This document shows positions 19,083 through 28,030 of a stretch of 64,000 bases of DNA, piece by piece. The position numbers were made by a program, and so were the translations under genes. The DNA comes from CAYLJO01 sp964383905 (GTDB lineage Bacteria > Acidobacteriota > Blastocatellia > Pyrinomonadales > Pyrinomonadaceae): contig CAYLJO010000001.1 of assembly GCA_964383905.1 (NCBI GenBank), positions 43,023 to 107,022 on the forward strand. Reading direction: 5' to 3'. How positions within the stretch are numbered: position 1 is the stretch's first letter; every line of letters starts with the position of its first letter. The notes below the pieces were generated by a model. It did no database searches, was not told where the DNA came from, and was given only the letters and a program-made list of their open reading frames with translations.

Positions 19083-20557
19083 TGCTTGACTCGATGCGTG
19101 CACGGCTAACCCTCTGGTACACGGGCGTGCTCGCGCTCGCGCTGGTTATCTTCGCCGTCGCCACTTATGCGTATCTCGCTCGTACGGCGTGGCAGCGGAC
19201 TGATGATTCGCTCTCCGATACGGCTAACTCCTTCGTCTCAAACTTTGCCGCTGAACTCAACGATGAGGGCCAGTCGGGCGACGCCGCAGCCGCCGAGGCG
19301 ACAGGCGGGTTTCGCTTTAAGGATCGACAGGCCATCATCGTCGACGAGTCGCGGCGCGTTCTCGCCGCGTCTGACATACCGGAATACCAGGCGGGCAAAC
19401 ACCCGTGGCCGTCTGTTTCCTCTCTCTTGCCGCACATGGCCGCGCTTTTGGATTCAGCTTCGGCGGGCGGCCGCGCTTACGCCACGCTTCACGACGGTAA
19501 GCGGCGCGTCCGCGCTTTCGCCACCCCGGTACAAAGCGGCGGGCGAAAATACACGGTCGTGATAGCGCAATCGCTTCAGGCCCAAGAAGAGACGCTGGAG
19601 CAGGTCCGGCGCTCGTTCTATATTGCGGTTCCGCTCGCGCTCTTGCTCGCCAGCCTTGGCGGCTACTTTCTCGCACGTAAGAGCCTGGCGCCGGTAGCCG
19701 CGATGGCCGAGCAAGCTACCCGGATCGGTGCAGCCAACTTGCACCAGCGCCTCGCGGTCGCCAACGAGCGCGGTGAGCTGGGCCGGCTGGCGTCCGCCTT
19801 TAATGATCTCCTGTCACGGCTTGACCGCTCATTCGAACAGCAGCGCCGCTTCATGGCCGACGCTTCGCACGAACTGCGGACGCCCGTCGCTATTGTGCGT
19901 GGCGAGGCGGAAGTGGCCCTCTCCCGGAAGGAACGGGAGCCCCAGGATTACCGTGAGTCGCTTGCGATCGTGGAAGACGAGGGCCGGCGGTTGACGAGAA
20001 TCGTCGAAGATCTATTCACGCTGGCTCGTGCCGATGCCGGACAGTTCCCGCTCTCCCTCACAGACTTCTACCTGGATGAAACCGTCGGCGATTGTGTGCG
20101 CTCGGTGCGTTCGCTGGCAGCGGGGCGTGGTCTCGAGCTCTTTTATCAGCCGCCCGTCGAAGAGACTCCCTTTCGGGGCGATGAGGCGTTGATCCGCCAA
20201 ATGATCCTGAACTTGCTTGATAATGGCATCAAGCATACTCCGGCAGGCGGCGTCGTTCGCGTGAGCCTCGAACGACGTAACGCAGACTATGTAATCACGG
20301 TCGCCGATACTGGCTCGGGCATTCCCGCCGAAGCGCAGCCGCACATCTTCGAGCGATTCTACCGGACGGATAAAACTCGCTCCCGCACCGAAAATTCCGA
20401 CGGGAGCGGCGCCGGTCTTGGCCTCTCCATCGCTCTTTGGGTTGCCGAGATGCATCATGGTCGAATCCTGCTCGACCACTCCACCCCGAGCGGCAGCGCC
20501 TTCGTCGTTACCCTTCCGGCGCCCGCGTCACTGCCTTTTAATATTGCTTCGCCGTAA
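19082..20557 (+). CDS. Sensor histidine kinase
   Basis: 491 residues from the ATG that overlaps the regulator stop; a GTG three bases earlier (19079) is an alternative. There is a transmembrane helix near residues 9-30 (LALVIFAVATYAYL) and another near 180-200 (IAVPLALLLASLGGYFL), enclosing a periplasmic sensor of about 150 residues. A HAMP region (LAPVAAMAEQATRIG) follows, then the phospho-acceptor box FMADASHELRTPVAIVRGE and the HATPase motifs N (LLDNGIKHTP), G1 (DTGSGIP), F (FERFYR) and G2 (GAGLGLSIA). All catalytic motifs are intact. It would phosphorylate the upstream regulator. The periplasmic domain resembles no specific ligand-binding family that I can name. Confidence 0.95.
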   Translation: MLDSMRARLTLWYTGVLALALVIFAVATYAYLARTAWQRTDDSLSDTANSFVSNFAAELNDEGQSGDAAAAEATGGFRFKDRQAIIVDESRRVLAASDIPEYQAGKHPWPSVSSLLPHMAALLDSASAGGRAYATLHDGKRRVRAFATPVQSGGRKYTVVIAQSLQAQEETLEQVRRSFYIAVPLALLLASLGGYFLARKSLAPVAAMAEQATRIGAANLHQRLAVANERGELGRLASAFNDLLSRLDRSFEQQRRFMADASHELRTPVAIVRGEAEVALSRKEREPQDYRESLAIVEDEGRRLTRIVEDLFTLARADAGQFPLSLTDFYLDETVGDCVRSVRSLAAGRGLELFYQPPVEETPFRGDEALIRQMILNLLDNGIKHTPAGGVVRVSLERRNADYVITVADTGSGIPAEAQPHIFERFYRTDKTRSRTENSDGSGAGLGLSIALWVAEMHHGRILLDHSTPSGSAFVVTLPAPASLPFNIASP

Positions 20558-20633
20558 TAATGTACACACGTTAATTCAACACTTAAAAGATTCTTTTGAA
20601 CTTGGCCGTAGGTTGACGGTTATTAACCTGCTG

Positions 20634-20653
20634 ATTAATCTTCTGTTAATCTT
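20634..20653 (+). promoter_or_regulatory. Candidate response-regulator box upstream of PepSY gene
   Basis: ATTAATCTT at 20634-20642 and GTTAATCTT at 20645-20653 form a direct repeat with 11-bp period, matching the inverse of the box at 18185-18204 at all but one position. A degenerate third copy (ATTAACCTG) precedes it at 20622. It sits 147 bases before the PepSY start codon. Confidence 0.6.
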
Positions 20654-20799
20654 TCGCAGATTATTATTAAATAAGCGTAACCAGAGGTTTGCTCGCCCAG
20701 CATGGTGCGCTCAAAATCATGTGGACGCTCTCCCGTAAAGGGGCGGGCTCTACGTAGCACGCGCGTCACTAAAGGTGTCGCCCGAAGGAGAATATTTTT

Positions 20800-21192
20800 A
20801 TGAAGCGCAATACAACACTGACCGCGATCATCATGGCCCTATGTCTGGCCGGAGGATCCCTCATCATGGCCGCGACAAGACCTCAGGAAGGTAGGAAGTC
20901 AGGTGATCAGGCTAAACTCGCAGGCCAGGCCAAGATTACCATGGAGCAAGCGCGTGAGGCGGCTCTCAGGCGCGCCCCCGGAACTGTCGAAAGCAGCGAG
21001 TTAGAGCGCGAGCAAGGGAAGCTCGTCTACTCATTCGATATCCGCAACGCGCACGGCACCATTACCGAAGTGCAGGTTAGCGCAATTAATGGCAAGATCG
21101 TGCGCGTCGAGCACGAAAATAAGCAGCAAGAGGCTGCCGAAAAGAAGCGGGAGCAACGCGAGAAAGCGCCCGGCGGGGGTACCAAGCAATAA
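20800..21192 (+). CDS. Small exported PepSY-domain protein
   Basis: 130 residues. Residues 1-25 are a signal peptide (IIMALCLAGGSLIMAA). Residues about 48-105 are a PepSY domain: KITMEQAREAALRRAPGTV, then 'LVYSFDIRN' and 'VQVSAINGKIVRVEHEN'. The C-terminus is a charged Lys/Glu tail. PepSY domains are commonly periplasmic modulators found next to two-component systems; here the gene lies between the kinase and the efflux operon. A GAAGGAG ribosome site precedes the ATG. The duplicate regulator box upstream suggests that it is a target of the adjacent response regulator (inference). Confidence 0.85.
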   Translation: MKRNTTLTAIIMALCLAGGSLIMAATRPQEGRKSGDQAKLAGQAKITMEQAREAALRRAPGTVESSELEREQGKLVYSFDIRNAHGTITEVQVSAINGKIVRVEHENKQQEAAEKKREQREKAPGGGTKQ

Positions 21193-21216
21193 CATAAGGA
21201 CAAGTCTGTTGCCAGT

Positions 21217-21254
21217 AGCGCGCCACTTCTCACTTCAGTAAAGAGTGGCGCGCT
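21217..21254. terminator. Hairpin between PepSY and TolC-like genes
   Basis: Perfect 11-bp stem AGCGCGCCACT/AGTGGCGCGCT around a 16-base loop, 24 bases after the PepSY stop. No U-tract follows, so it could be a weak terminator or an mRNA-stability element that separates PepSY from efflux expression. Confidence 0.45.
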
Positions 21255-21283
21255 CTACTTGCTGGTAAAGCGGTTGGGAATGA

Positions 21284-22996
21284 ATGAATAGTTTGATTGA
21301 CGGTATCTACATACCATCGAAGGCCCGTTTCGCCTCCGCCCTGGTGCTGGCCGTATTAGTGGTCGCCATGCCGGGCGCCGGGCGCAGCCAGCAGCCAACC
21401 CCCGCTCCCCCTCAATCGACGGCGCCACCGGCCCAATCGGCCAGACCGCCTCAGCAGCCCACCCCATCACAATCACCAACACCTGCTCAACAGCCTACCC
21501 CGGCGCAACCTACAGGCCCGGCTCAATCAACTGCTCCGGCTCAGCAGCCGCCGACGCCTGCTCAAGCCCCACCTGTTCAATCAGGTACGCCATCACCACA
21601 AGCGCCAACTCAACAGCCGTCACCGGCTCAGCAGCCCACGCCTACTCAAACGCCCGCTCCGAGCCAGACACCAACGCCGGCCCAGACGCCAACCACCGCC
21701 GCGCCCACGCCGTCTCAAACGCCGTCCACCCCCACACCGGCCCAACCACCTGCTCAGGCAGGCGCCCCCTTGACGCTTGACCAGGTCGTCGGCCTCGCCG
21801 GGGCGCAGGCATCGGCCTACCAGCAGGCCCGCTTTAACGAGTCGATTGCCGCCGAGGATGTGCGACAGGCGCGTGCCGCCTTCCTGCCTCGTTTCACCGC
21901 CCCGCTCTCTTATATCTATACATCTCCCCTGATAGGCCCGCCCCCGGGCACTCCGCGCGGGCCGAGTTTCATCGCCAACAATGGGATCGGCGAGTACCAG
22001 GCCTTCGCCAGCATGGCCGGAGACGTGGATACGGCCGGGCGCCTTCGCGCGACCCTTGAGCGCAGTCGAGCGCTCTTAGAGGCCGCGCACGCCGGGACGG
22101 AAGTGGCGCGCCGTGCGCTGGTGGAATCGACGGTGGAGGCTTACTACGGGCTCGTGCTGGCAACGGCGCGGCGCCAGGCAGCCGAACAGAGTTTGGGGGC
22201 CGCCCAAGAGTTCGAGCGCATCACCGCCATGCTCTTTAGTGGGGGCGAGGTGGCGCAGGTTGATGTGACGCGCGCGCGCTTACAAACCATCCAGCGGCGC
22301 GACGACCTGGAGAAGGCGCGCGCGGATGAGGCGGTGGCTTCTGGCGGGGTGCGCGTGCTGATCGGCTACGACTTTCAAAGGCCGTTGACGACCATTAATC
22401 TCGCGACGGCGCTGCCGGTTGCCAGCGAGATTGATCGCTATACGGATCAGATGGTCTCGACACGGCCTGAATTCGCGCAGTTCGAAGCCCAACGGCGCGC
22501 GGCGGAACAGGATATTAGAATTGCGCGCGCCGACCGCCGCCCGGCCCTCTCTTATACTGTCAATGGAGGTTTCGATACGGATTCGGTTAAACTGAACAGA
22601 TTAAAGCAACACACGGGTGTGGCGGCGACCATCAATCTAACGATCCCGATCTTTGATTGGGGTGCGAGCAAGAGCCGGGAGCGGCAGGCCCGGCTGCGCC
22701 TGCAGTTAACCGAATCGACCAACGCACTGGCCCGGCGCGGATTCATTCAGCAGTTCTACGCGGCGCGAGCGCAGGCGCTCTCGGCGGCTGTGCGGATCAG
22801 AGAGGCGGGCGCAGGTGTGAGGGATGCGGAGAACAACCTGTCGGCATCGATCGCACGCTACCGCGCCGGTGAGGCCCAGATCATCGAGGTGACCGACGCG
22901 CAAACGACGCTGGCGACCCAGCGCACGGCCCTCTATCAGGCGATCTTTGATTACCAGACGGCGCTCGCGCGCCTCCGCCAGGCAACAGGACAATGA
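21284..22996 (+). CDS. TolC-family outer-membrane efflux channel with long Pro/Gln linker
   Basis: 570 residues. A signal sequence covers residues 1-36 (LVLAVLVVAMPGAGRSQQ). Residues about 37-160 are almost entirely Pro, Gln, Thr, Ala and Ser in PTPAQ-like units. The rest is a standard outer-membrane efflux protein: two OEP repeats of long coiled helices (LTLDQVVGLAG, FLPRFTAPLSYIY, then VSTRPEFAQFEAQRRAAEQDI, IPIFDWGASKSRERQARL). It forms the outer-membrane channel of a tripartite pump. Its stop overlaps the adaptor gene by four bases, so the three pump genes are translationally coupled. The linker is absent from most TolC homologues and is the odd part. Confidence 0.9.
   Translation: MNSLIDGIYIPSKARFASALVLAVLVVAMPGAGRSQQPTPAPPQSTAPPAQSARPPQQPTPSQSPTPAQQPTPAQPTGPAQSTAPAQQPPTPAQAPPVQSGTPSPQAPTQQPSPAQQPTPTQTPAPSQTPTPAQTPTTAAPTPSQTPSTPTPAQPPAQAGAPLTLDQVVGLAGAQASAYQQARFNESIAAEDVRQARAAFLPRFTAPLSYIYTSPLIGPPPGTPRGPSFIANNGIGEYQAFASMAGDVDTAGRLRATLERSRALLEAAHAGTEVARRALVESTVEAYYGLVLATARRQAAEQSLGAAQEFERITAMLFSGGEVAQVDVTRARLQTIQRRDDLEKARADEAVASGGVRVLIGYDFQRPLTTINLATALPVASEIDRYTDQMVSTRPEFAQFEAQRRAAEQDIRIARADRRPALSYTVNGGFDTDSVKLNRLKQHTGVAATINLTIPIFDWGASKSRERQARLRLQLTESTNALARRGFIQQFYAARAQALSAAVRIREAGAGVRDAENNLSASIARYRAGEAQIIEVTDAQTTLATQRTALYQAIFDYQTALARLRQATGQ
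21390..21765 (+). repeat. Low-complexity PTPAQ-coding repeat tract
   Basis: About 375 bases coding for Pro/Gln/Thr/Ala-rich units directly after the TolC signal peptide. The units are short and irregular, expected to be disordered, and prone to length change by slippage. It probably makes a flexible periplasmic N-terminal extension on the channel. Confidence 0.75.
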
Positions 22997-24471
22997 AGCA
23001 AGAAGAGATAACTGAGAGAGAAGAGATTGAGAAAGCGCACGAAGATAATGCGCGCTCAGACCCGCACGTCGTCCATTCTGAAACCGTTCGAAGGACCGAG
23101 ACCGTGGGGGATGAGCCGCCGCACTCGTCGCGGCGGCGACGGGTCTTGATCATCGCAGCCTCCGCGGTCGTACTGATCGCCATTCTGGCCGGTTGGCTGC
23201 TGTGGCGGTCCCGAAAGGCGGCCGCCTCCCAGGCGCAGGCCGACGATTCGTCGGCCGTGGTCGTTAGCGTCCGCCTCGCCAAGGCCGAGCGCAAACCGAT
23301 TGCCGCCGAGGTCTCCGCGCCCGGCACTGTTTTCCCGCGCGAGCAGGCCACAGTTGGCGCCAAGGTCAACGCGCAGATCAAGCAGATGCCGTTGCTCAAG
23401 AACCGTGTCGTCCGCGCCGGTGAAGTGATCGCCACGCTCGAATCGCGCGACCTCCAGGCCCAGCGCGGCGAAGCCGCCGCCGCGCTGCAAGAGGCGCAGG
23501 TCAACGAGCGGGGCGTCACCGGCGGCACCGTCCCGCAGGCCAATGCGCAGAACGAGAAGGCGCTGCGCGACGCGCGCGCCAACGTCGCAACCGCCCGCTC
23601 AACTTACGTGCGGCGCCTCGCCCTCTACGAGCGCGGAGGGATCTCCAGGAAAGACCTCGAGGCCTCGCAACTGGCACTGACCACCGCCGAAGATGATCTC
23701 CGGCTCGCCGAGCAGAACGTGGCGGTGCGCACCAGGACGCTGAACTTTACCGACCGCGCGGCCGCCGCCTCGCGCGTCAACCAGGCGCAACAGCACCTGG
23801 CCAATCTGGACACCCAACTGAGCTATGCCAATATCCGTGCGCCGATCACCGGCATCGTCACCGACCAATTCCAGTATGAGGGGGAATACGCGGCGGCCGG
23901 GGCCAAGCTGGTGACCATCGCCGACATCAGTGAGGTGATCGTCAAGGCCCAGTTCGCCGACACCGTCGCCAGAGAGCTCAAAGTCGGGGATGCGGCCAAG
24001 GTCATGCCGACGGACTCGCCGGGCGAGGCGATGACGGGCCGGGTCTCGCTCATTAGTCGCGCCACCGACCCTCTTAATCGCTCGGTTGAGGTCTGGGTTA
24101 ACCTGATGAACGAGGCAGGAAGGCTGCGCGCGCAGGGGGCGGCGCAGGTGACCGTCACCATGAAAGCCGTCAACGATGCCGTGGTCGTTCCGGCCTCGGC
24201 CGTCACACTCGACGCGACGAATGCCAACGCCGGCACGGTGATGGTCGTCGATGACGCATCGGTCGCGCATGAGACGAAGGTGACGACCGGCATTCGCACC
24301 AGCGATCAGATCGAGATCACGTCCGGCCTCCAGGGCGGCGAGACCGTCGTCGTCGAAGGCAATTACGCCCTGCCGGACGGCACCAAAGTGCAGCCGAGCG
24401 AGGGCGGCAATCAGGCGGGGGGCGGCGGTGAAGGCGACCAGCAGGGCGGGGATCAAGGGGGGGCGCCGTGA
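22993..24471 (+). CDS. RND efflux periplasmic adaptor subunit (HlyD/AcrA type)
   Basis: 492 residues. A charged N-terminal segment of about 50 residues precedes a transmembrane anchor (VLIIAASAVVLIAILAGWLL), so it is membrane-anchored rather than a lipoprotein. Barrel-sandwich halves appear at VSAPGTVFPREQATVGAKV and IRAPITGIVTDQFQYEGEY, separated by a long coiled coil (about 155-280). A beta-barrel and a membrane-proximal domain follow, and the tail is Gly/Gln-rich. It bridges the RND pump and the TolC channel. ATGA overlaps link it to the channel gene upstream and a GTGA overlap links it to the pump gene downstream. Confidence 0.93.
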   Translation: MKQEEITEREEIEKAHEDNARSDPHVVHSETVRRTETVGDEPPHSSRRRRVLIIAASAVVLIAILAGWLLWRSRKAAASQAQADDSSAVVVSVRLAKAERKPIAAEVSAPGTVFPREQATVGAKVNAQIKQMPLLKNRVVRAGEVIATLESRDLQAQRGEAAAALQEAQVNERGVTGGTVPQANAQNEKALRDARANVATARSTYVRRLALYERGGISRKDLEASQLALTTAEDDLRLAEQNVAVRTRTLNFTDRAAAASRVNQAQQHLANLDTQLSYANIRAPITGIVTDQFQYEGEYAAAGAKLVTIADISEVIVKAQFADTVARELKVGDAAKVMPTDSPGEAMTGRVSLISRATDPLNRSVEVWVNLMNEAGRLRAQGAAQVTVTMKAVNDAVVVPASAVTLDATNANAGTVMVVDDASVAHETKVTTGIRTSDQIEITSGLQGGETVVVEGNYALPDGTKVQPSEGGNQAGGGGEGDQQGGDQGGAP

Positions 24472-27400
24472 CCATCGCGCGTACCATCACGAACCAGTCC
24501 CGCGCCGTGGTCGTCCTCATCGCGCTGCTGTGCGTGGCCGGCCTCTACGCGGCCTGGCACCTGCCGACCGCGATCTTTCCGCAGACCGATTTCCCGCGCA
24601 TCATCATCATCGTCGACAACGGGGTGGTGCCGGCCCCGCAGACCCTCGTCTCGGTGACCCGGCCGATCGAAGAGGCGATGAACGGCATCCCCGGCATCAC
24701 GCGCATCCGCTCGACGACCGCCCGCGGTGCCGCCGAGATCAACCTCTTCTTCGCCTGGAATATCGATATCCTCCAATCGCTGCAACTGGTCCAGGCGCGC
24801 CTTTCGCAGCTCTCCTCGAGCCTGCCTCCGACGGCCTCGATCCAGCGCGTTGACCGGCTCACCTTCGCCGCCTTCCCCGTCGCCGGCTACAGCCTCACCT
24901 CTGATTCACGAGATCCGATGAGCCTGCGCGACATCGCCGTCAATACCATCAGGCCGCGGCTGGCCAGGCTGCCCGGCATCGCCGGCGTGGCGGTGGCGGG
25001 CGGGAAGGTTCGTGAGTATCACGTCACGATCGACCCGGACCGCCTGGCGGCGCACAACGTCTCGGCGCAGCAGGTGGTGGACGCCGTGCGTAACACCAAC
25101 ATCATCGCCTCGCCCGGACTGATCGAGGAGAATCACCGGCTCGAGCTCGCGCTGGTGAGCGGGCAGGCGACCAAACCGGAAGACCTCAACTCAATCGTCG
25201 TCGCCATGGTGAACAACGCCCCGGTGATGCTCAGTGACGTGGCCAGCGTCGAGACCGGGACTCAGCCGCAGTACACCATTGTGACGGCCGACGGGCGGCC
25301 GGCCGTCCTCTTGAATATTTCGCGCCAGCCCGACGCCAACACCGTCGCGGTGGTTGACGAAGTGAAAGCCGAGCTGGCGGCGATGCGCTTCCAACTGCCG
25401 AAGGATATCACGGTCGCCCCGTTCTACGACCAATCGCTGTTGGTGCGCGCCTCGATGAATTCCGTGAGGGACGCCATCCTGATCGGCCTGCTCTTATCCG
25501 TAGTTATTCTCTACGCTTTTTTGCGCAACTGGGGTACCACTTTCGTCGCCATCCTGGTGATCCCGGTGACGGTGCTGGTGACCTTCCTGGCGATGTGGAT
25601 GGTCGGACTCAGTTTCGACCTGATGACGCTGGGTGGGGTGGCGGCGGCCATTGGCCTCGTCATTGACGACGCCATCGTGGTGGTGGAAAACATCTATACG
25701 CACCTGGCGCGCGGGCAATCGAGGCGCGAGGCCGTCCAATCGGCCGTCTCCGAGATCACCGTCCCGATCATCGGCTCGACGGTCACGCCGGTCGTGGTCT
25801 TTCTTCCGCTGGCCTTGCTGACCGGCGTGACCGGGACCTTCTTCCGCTCGCTCGCCCTCACGATGGCGGTCGCGCTGCTGACCTCTTTGGTGCTCGCGCT
25901 CTCCTTCACTCCGGTGCTCGCCGAGCGCTTCGTCAAGGGCAGGCCGCGCGAGGGCGCGGGAGGCCCGGGTCATGGGCGCGAAGGCGGCGCCCGCGATGAT
26001 GAAGAGGAGGAAGCGGCGGGGCCATTCCTGGGGGCGATTATCCGCCGCTATGAATGGCTGCTCGGCCACGCGCTCGACAACCGCTCCTTGGTGCTCGCCC
26101 TCGCGGTCTGCGTCCTGGCCGGCTCCTACGTCCTCTACCGGAATCTCGGGTCGGAGTTCCTCCCGGCCTTTGACGAGGGGGCGTTCGTCCTCGACTATGT
26201 CGCGCCGCCCGGCACCTCCCTGGCCGAGACCGACCGCATCCTCAGGCATGTCGAAGCGCTCATAAAGGAGGTGCCGGAGGTCGAGAGCTACTCGCGCCGG
26301 ACGGGCCTGCAGCTGGGGCTGGCGATCACCGAACCCAACACGGGCGACTTTTTGGTGAAGCTCAAGGAGGGGCACGCGCGGCCGACCGAGGAGGTGATCG
26401 CTGACCTGCGCAAGGCTATTGAGTCCTCCGAGCCGGCGCTGCGCGTGGATTTCGCCGGCATCCTCTCTGACCTGATCGGTGATCTGACCAGCTCGCCCCA
26501 GCCCATCGAGATCAAGCTCTTTAGCGAGGACACCGCGGCGCTTCATCAGAAAGCGGGCGAGGTCGAGCAGGCGATCAAAAAGGTGCCCAACGTCGTCGAT
26601 ACCTTCAACGGCGTGGTGGTGAGCGGGCCGGCCATCACCTTCAAGATCGACCCGCAGCGGGCGTCACGCCTTGGCGTGACGGCGACGGACGTGGCGAACA
26701 CGGTGACGACGGCGATGACGGGCGACGCGGCCTCCTCCATTTTGCAGCAGGGGCGGCTGATCACGGTGCGGGTGATGTTGGCGCCCGAGGCGCGCGCCTC
26801 GCTCGACGCGTTGCGCGCCTTACAGATCCGCTCCTCGACCACCAACGCGCTCTTCCGCCTCGATCAGGTCTCGGAGGTGGAATATGACAAGGGCCAAACG
26901 GAGATCGCGCGGGAGGGGTTGAGGCAGACCGTGGCGGTGACGGGGCGGATCTCGGGGAGCGACCTGGGGACGGTCATTAACGCGATCAAGGCGCAGCTCG
27001 CCAAGGATGTCAAGCTGCCGCCGGGGATGACCATCGAGTACGGTGGGCTCTACAGCGAGCAGCAGGCGAGTTTCCGGGAGCTGGCGCTGACACTGGTGCT
27101 GGCGGTGGTGTTGGTCTTCATCACGCTGCTCATCGAGTTCCGCTCCTTCGCGCATCCGATCGCGATCGTGGCCGGGGCGGTGCTGGCTTTAGGAGGCGTC
27201 TTGGCCGGGCTGTTTGTGACCAACACGACGCTCAACGTGGTCTCGTTAATGGGGATGATCATGGTGGTGGGGATCGTGGCCAAGAACGGCATCCTGATGC
27301 TGGACGCGGTAGAGGAACATCTGGCGGCGGGCGACACCCTACGCCAAGCATTGCTGCGATCGGGTCGTCGTCGCTTCCGGCCGGTGCTGATGACGTCATT

Positions 27401-27569
27401 GGCGGCGATCCTGGGGATGCTGCCGTTGGCCTTGGCGATCGGCAGTGGGGCGGAGTTGTTGCAGCCTTTGGCGATCGCGGTGATCGGGGGGCTGGCGGTG
27501 GCGCTGCTGCTGTCACTGGTCGTGACCCCCACCGTTTACGCTATGCTGCGGCGTGAATCCGCCGGGTGA
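24468..27569 (+). CDS. RND-family efflux permease
   Basis: 1033 residues, the usual RND size. A GTG start overlaps the adaptor stop. The first transmembrane helix follows a short N-terminus (VVVLIALLCVAGLYAAW), and two large periplasmic loops lie in each half. The TM4 proton-relay motif is GLVIDDAIVVVENIY, with paired aspartates as in hydrophobe/amphiphile (HAE-type) pumps. The second half carries EFLPAFDEGAF, which is also typical of CzcA-like members, so drug versus metal specificity cannot be assigned. It is a proton-driven pump of the inner membrane. The operon from about 23 to 27.6 kb looks more GC-rich than its neighbours. Confidence 0.93.
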   Translation: MTIARTITNQSRAVVVLIALLCVAGLYAAWHLPTAIFPQTDFPRIIIIVDNGVVPAPQTLVSVTRPIEEAMNGIPGITRIRSTTARGAAEINLFFAWNIDILQSLQLVQARLSQLSSSLPPTASIQRVDRLTFAAFPVAGYSLTSDSRDPMSLRDIAVNTIRPRLARLPGIAGVAVAGGKVREYHVTIDPDRLAAHNVSAQQVVDAVRNTNIIASPGLIEENHRLELALVSGQATKPEDLNSIVVAMVNNAPVMLSDVASVETGTQPQYTIVTADGRPAVLLNISRQPDANTVAVVDEVKAELAAMRFQLPKDITVAPFYDQSLLVRASMNSVRDAILIGLLLSVVILYAFLRNWGTTFVAILVIPVTVLVTFLAMWMVGLSFDLMTLGGVAAAIGLVIDDAIVVVENIYTHLARGQSRREAVQSAVSEITVPIIGSTVTPVVVFLPLALLTGVTGTFFRSLALTMAVALLTSLVLALSFTPVLAERFVKGRPREGAGGPGHGREGGARDDEEEEAAGPFLGAIIRRYEWLLGHALDNRSLVLALAVCVLAGSYVLYRNLGSEFLPAFDEGAFVLDYVAPPGTSLAETDRILRHVEALIKEVPEVESYSRRTGLQLGLAITEPNTGDFLVKLKEGHARPTEEVIADLRKAIESSEPALRVDFAGILSDLIGDLTSSPQPIEIKLFSEDTAALHQKAGEVEQAIKKVPNVVDTFNGVVVSGPAITFKIDPQRASRLGVTATDVANTVTTAMTGDAASSILQQGRLITVRVMLAPEARASLDALRALQIRSSTTNALFRLDQVSEVEYDKGQTEIAREGLRQTVAVTGRISGSDLGTVINAIKAQLAKDVKLPPGMTIEYGGLYSEQQASFRELALTLVLAVVLVFITLLIEFRSFAHPIAIVAGAVLALGGVLAGLFVTNTTLNVVSLMGMIMVVGIVAKNGILMLDAVEEHLAAGDTLRQALLRSGRRRFRPVLMTSLAAILGMLPLALAIGSGAELLQPLAIAVIGGLAVALLLSLVVTPTVYAMLRRESAG

Positions 27570-27586
27570 AATAAGAGGCGGGCCGG

Positions 27587-27635
27587 AGGAGTGTGGTCAA
27601 AAAGAGCTGATTCCGGGTCACGCCAGACCACTCCT
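27587..27635. terminator. Imperfect inverted repeat between RND and hspR genes
   Basis: AGGAGTGTGGTC pairs with GACCACTCCT, with one bulged base. The right arm overlaps the stop of hspR. The position between converging genes fits a bidirectional terminator. There is no U-tract. Confidence 0.35.
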
Positions 27636-28023
27636 ATCGCGATGAAGCGGAGCGCCGGCGCAGAGCGAGACCCCGCTTGACAGGCACAAGCGCGCCCGCT
27701 TCAGGCGGGGGCGCGTCGGCGAACTCTTCGGCGTGCATTTGCAGGTAATCAAAGAAGCGCTCAAACTCCCGCTGCATCGCGTCCATCTTTTCGCGCATGT
27801 TGAGAATAATCTCCACGCCCGCCAGGTTCACCCCGAGATCACGTGTGAGGGAAAGGATCACTTCGAGGCGCTCGAGGTCCGCGTCCGTGTAAAGTCGCGT
27901 GTTGCCTTCCGAGCGCGACGGCTTGAGTAAACCCTCGCGCTCGTAAAGGCGCAGCGTCTGCGGATGTATGTCGTACTGATCCGCCACCGCGCTAATCGTA
28001 TACGTGCGACCTTTACGTTTCAT
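27634..28023 (-). CDS. hspR: HspR-type MerR-family heat-shock repressor
   Basis: 129 residues. The N-terminal MerR helix-turn-helix is plain (YTISAVADQYDIHPQTLRLYEREGL, with SRSEGNTRLYTDADLERLE following), then a coiled helix (ILNMREKMDAMQREFERFFDYL). HspR proteins bind HAIR operators and repress dnaK operons, with DnaK as co-repressor. Here it is the last gene of dnaK-dnaJ-hspR, so it would close an autoregulatory loop at the HAIR-like site at 31489-31509. An 83-base spacer with a hairpin separates it from dnaJ. The promoter is probably that of dnaK. Confidence 0.92.
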   Translation of the reverse strand: MKRKGRTYTISAVADQYDIHPQTLRLYEREGLLKPSRSEGNTRLYTDADLERLEVILSLTRDLGVNLAGVEIILNMREKMDAMQREFERFFDYLQMHAEEFADAPPPEAGALVPVKRGLALRRRSASSR

Positions 28024-28030
28024 AAAGAAG

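Noticed and set aside
21390..21765. Repetitive tract as a CRISPR array
   Set aside because: Units are short, irregular, in frame within a coding gene and without spacers.
25494..26546. 350-residue open frame antisense to the RND pump
   Set aside because: Composition is dominated by Arg, His, Asp and Gly from GC-rich antisense coding; shadow of the pump gene.
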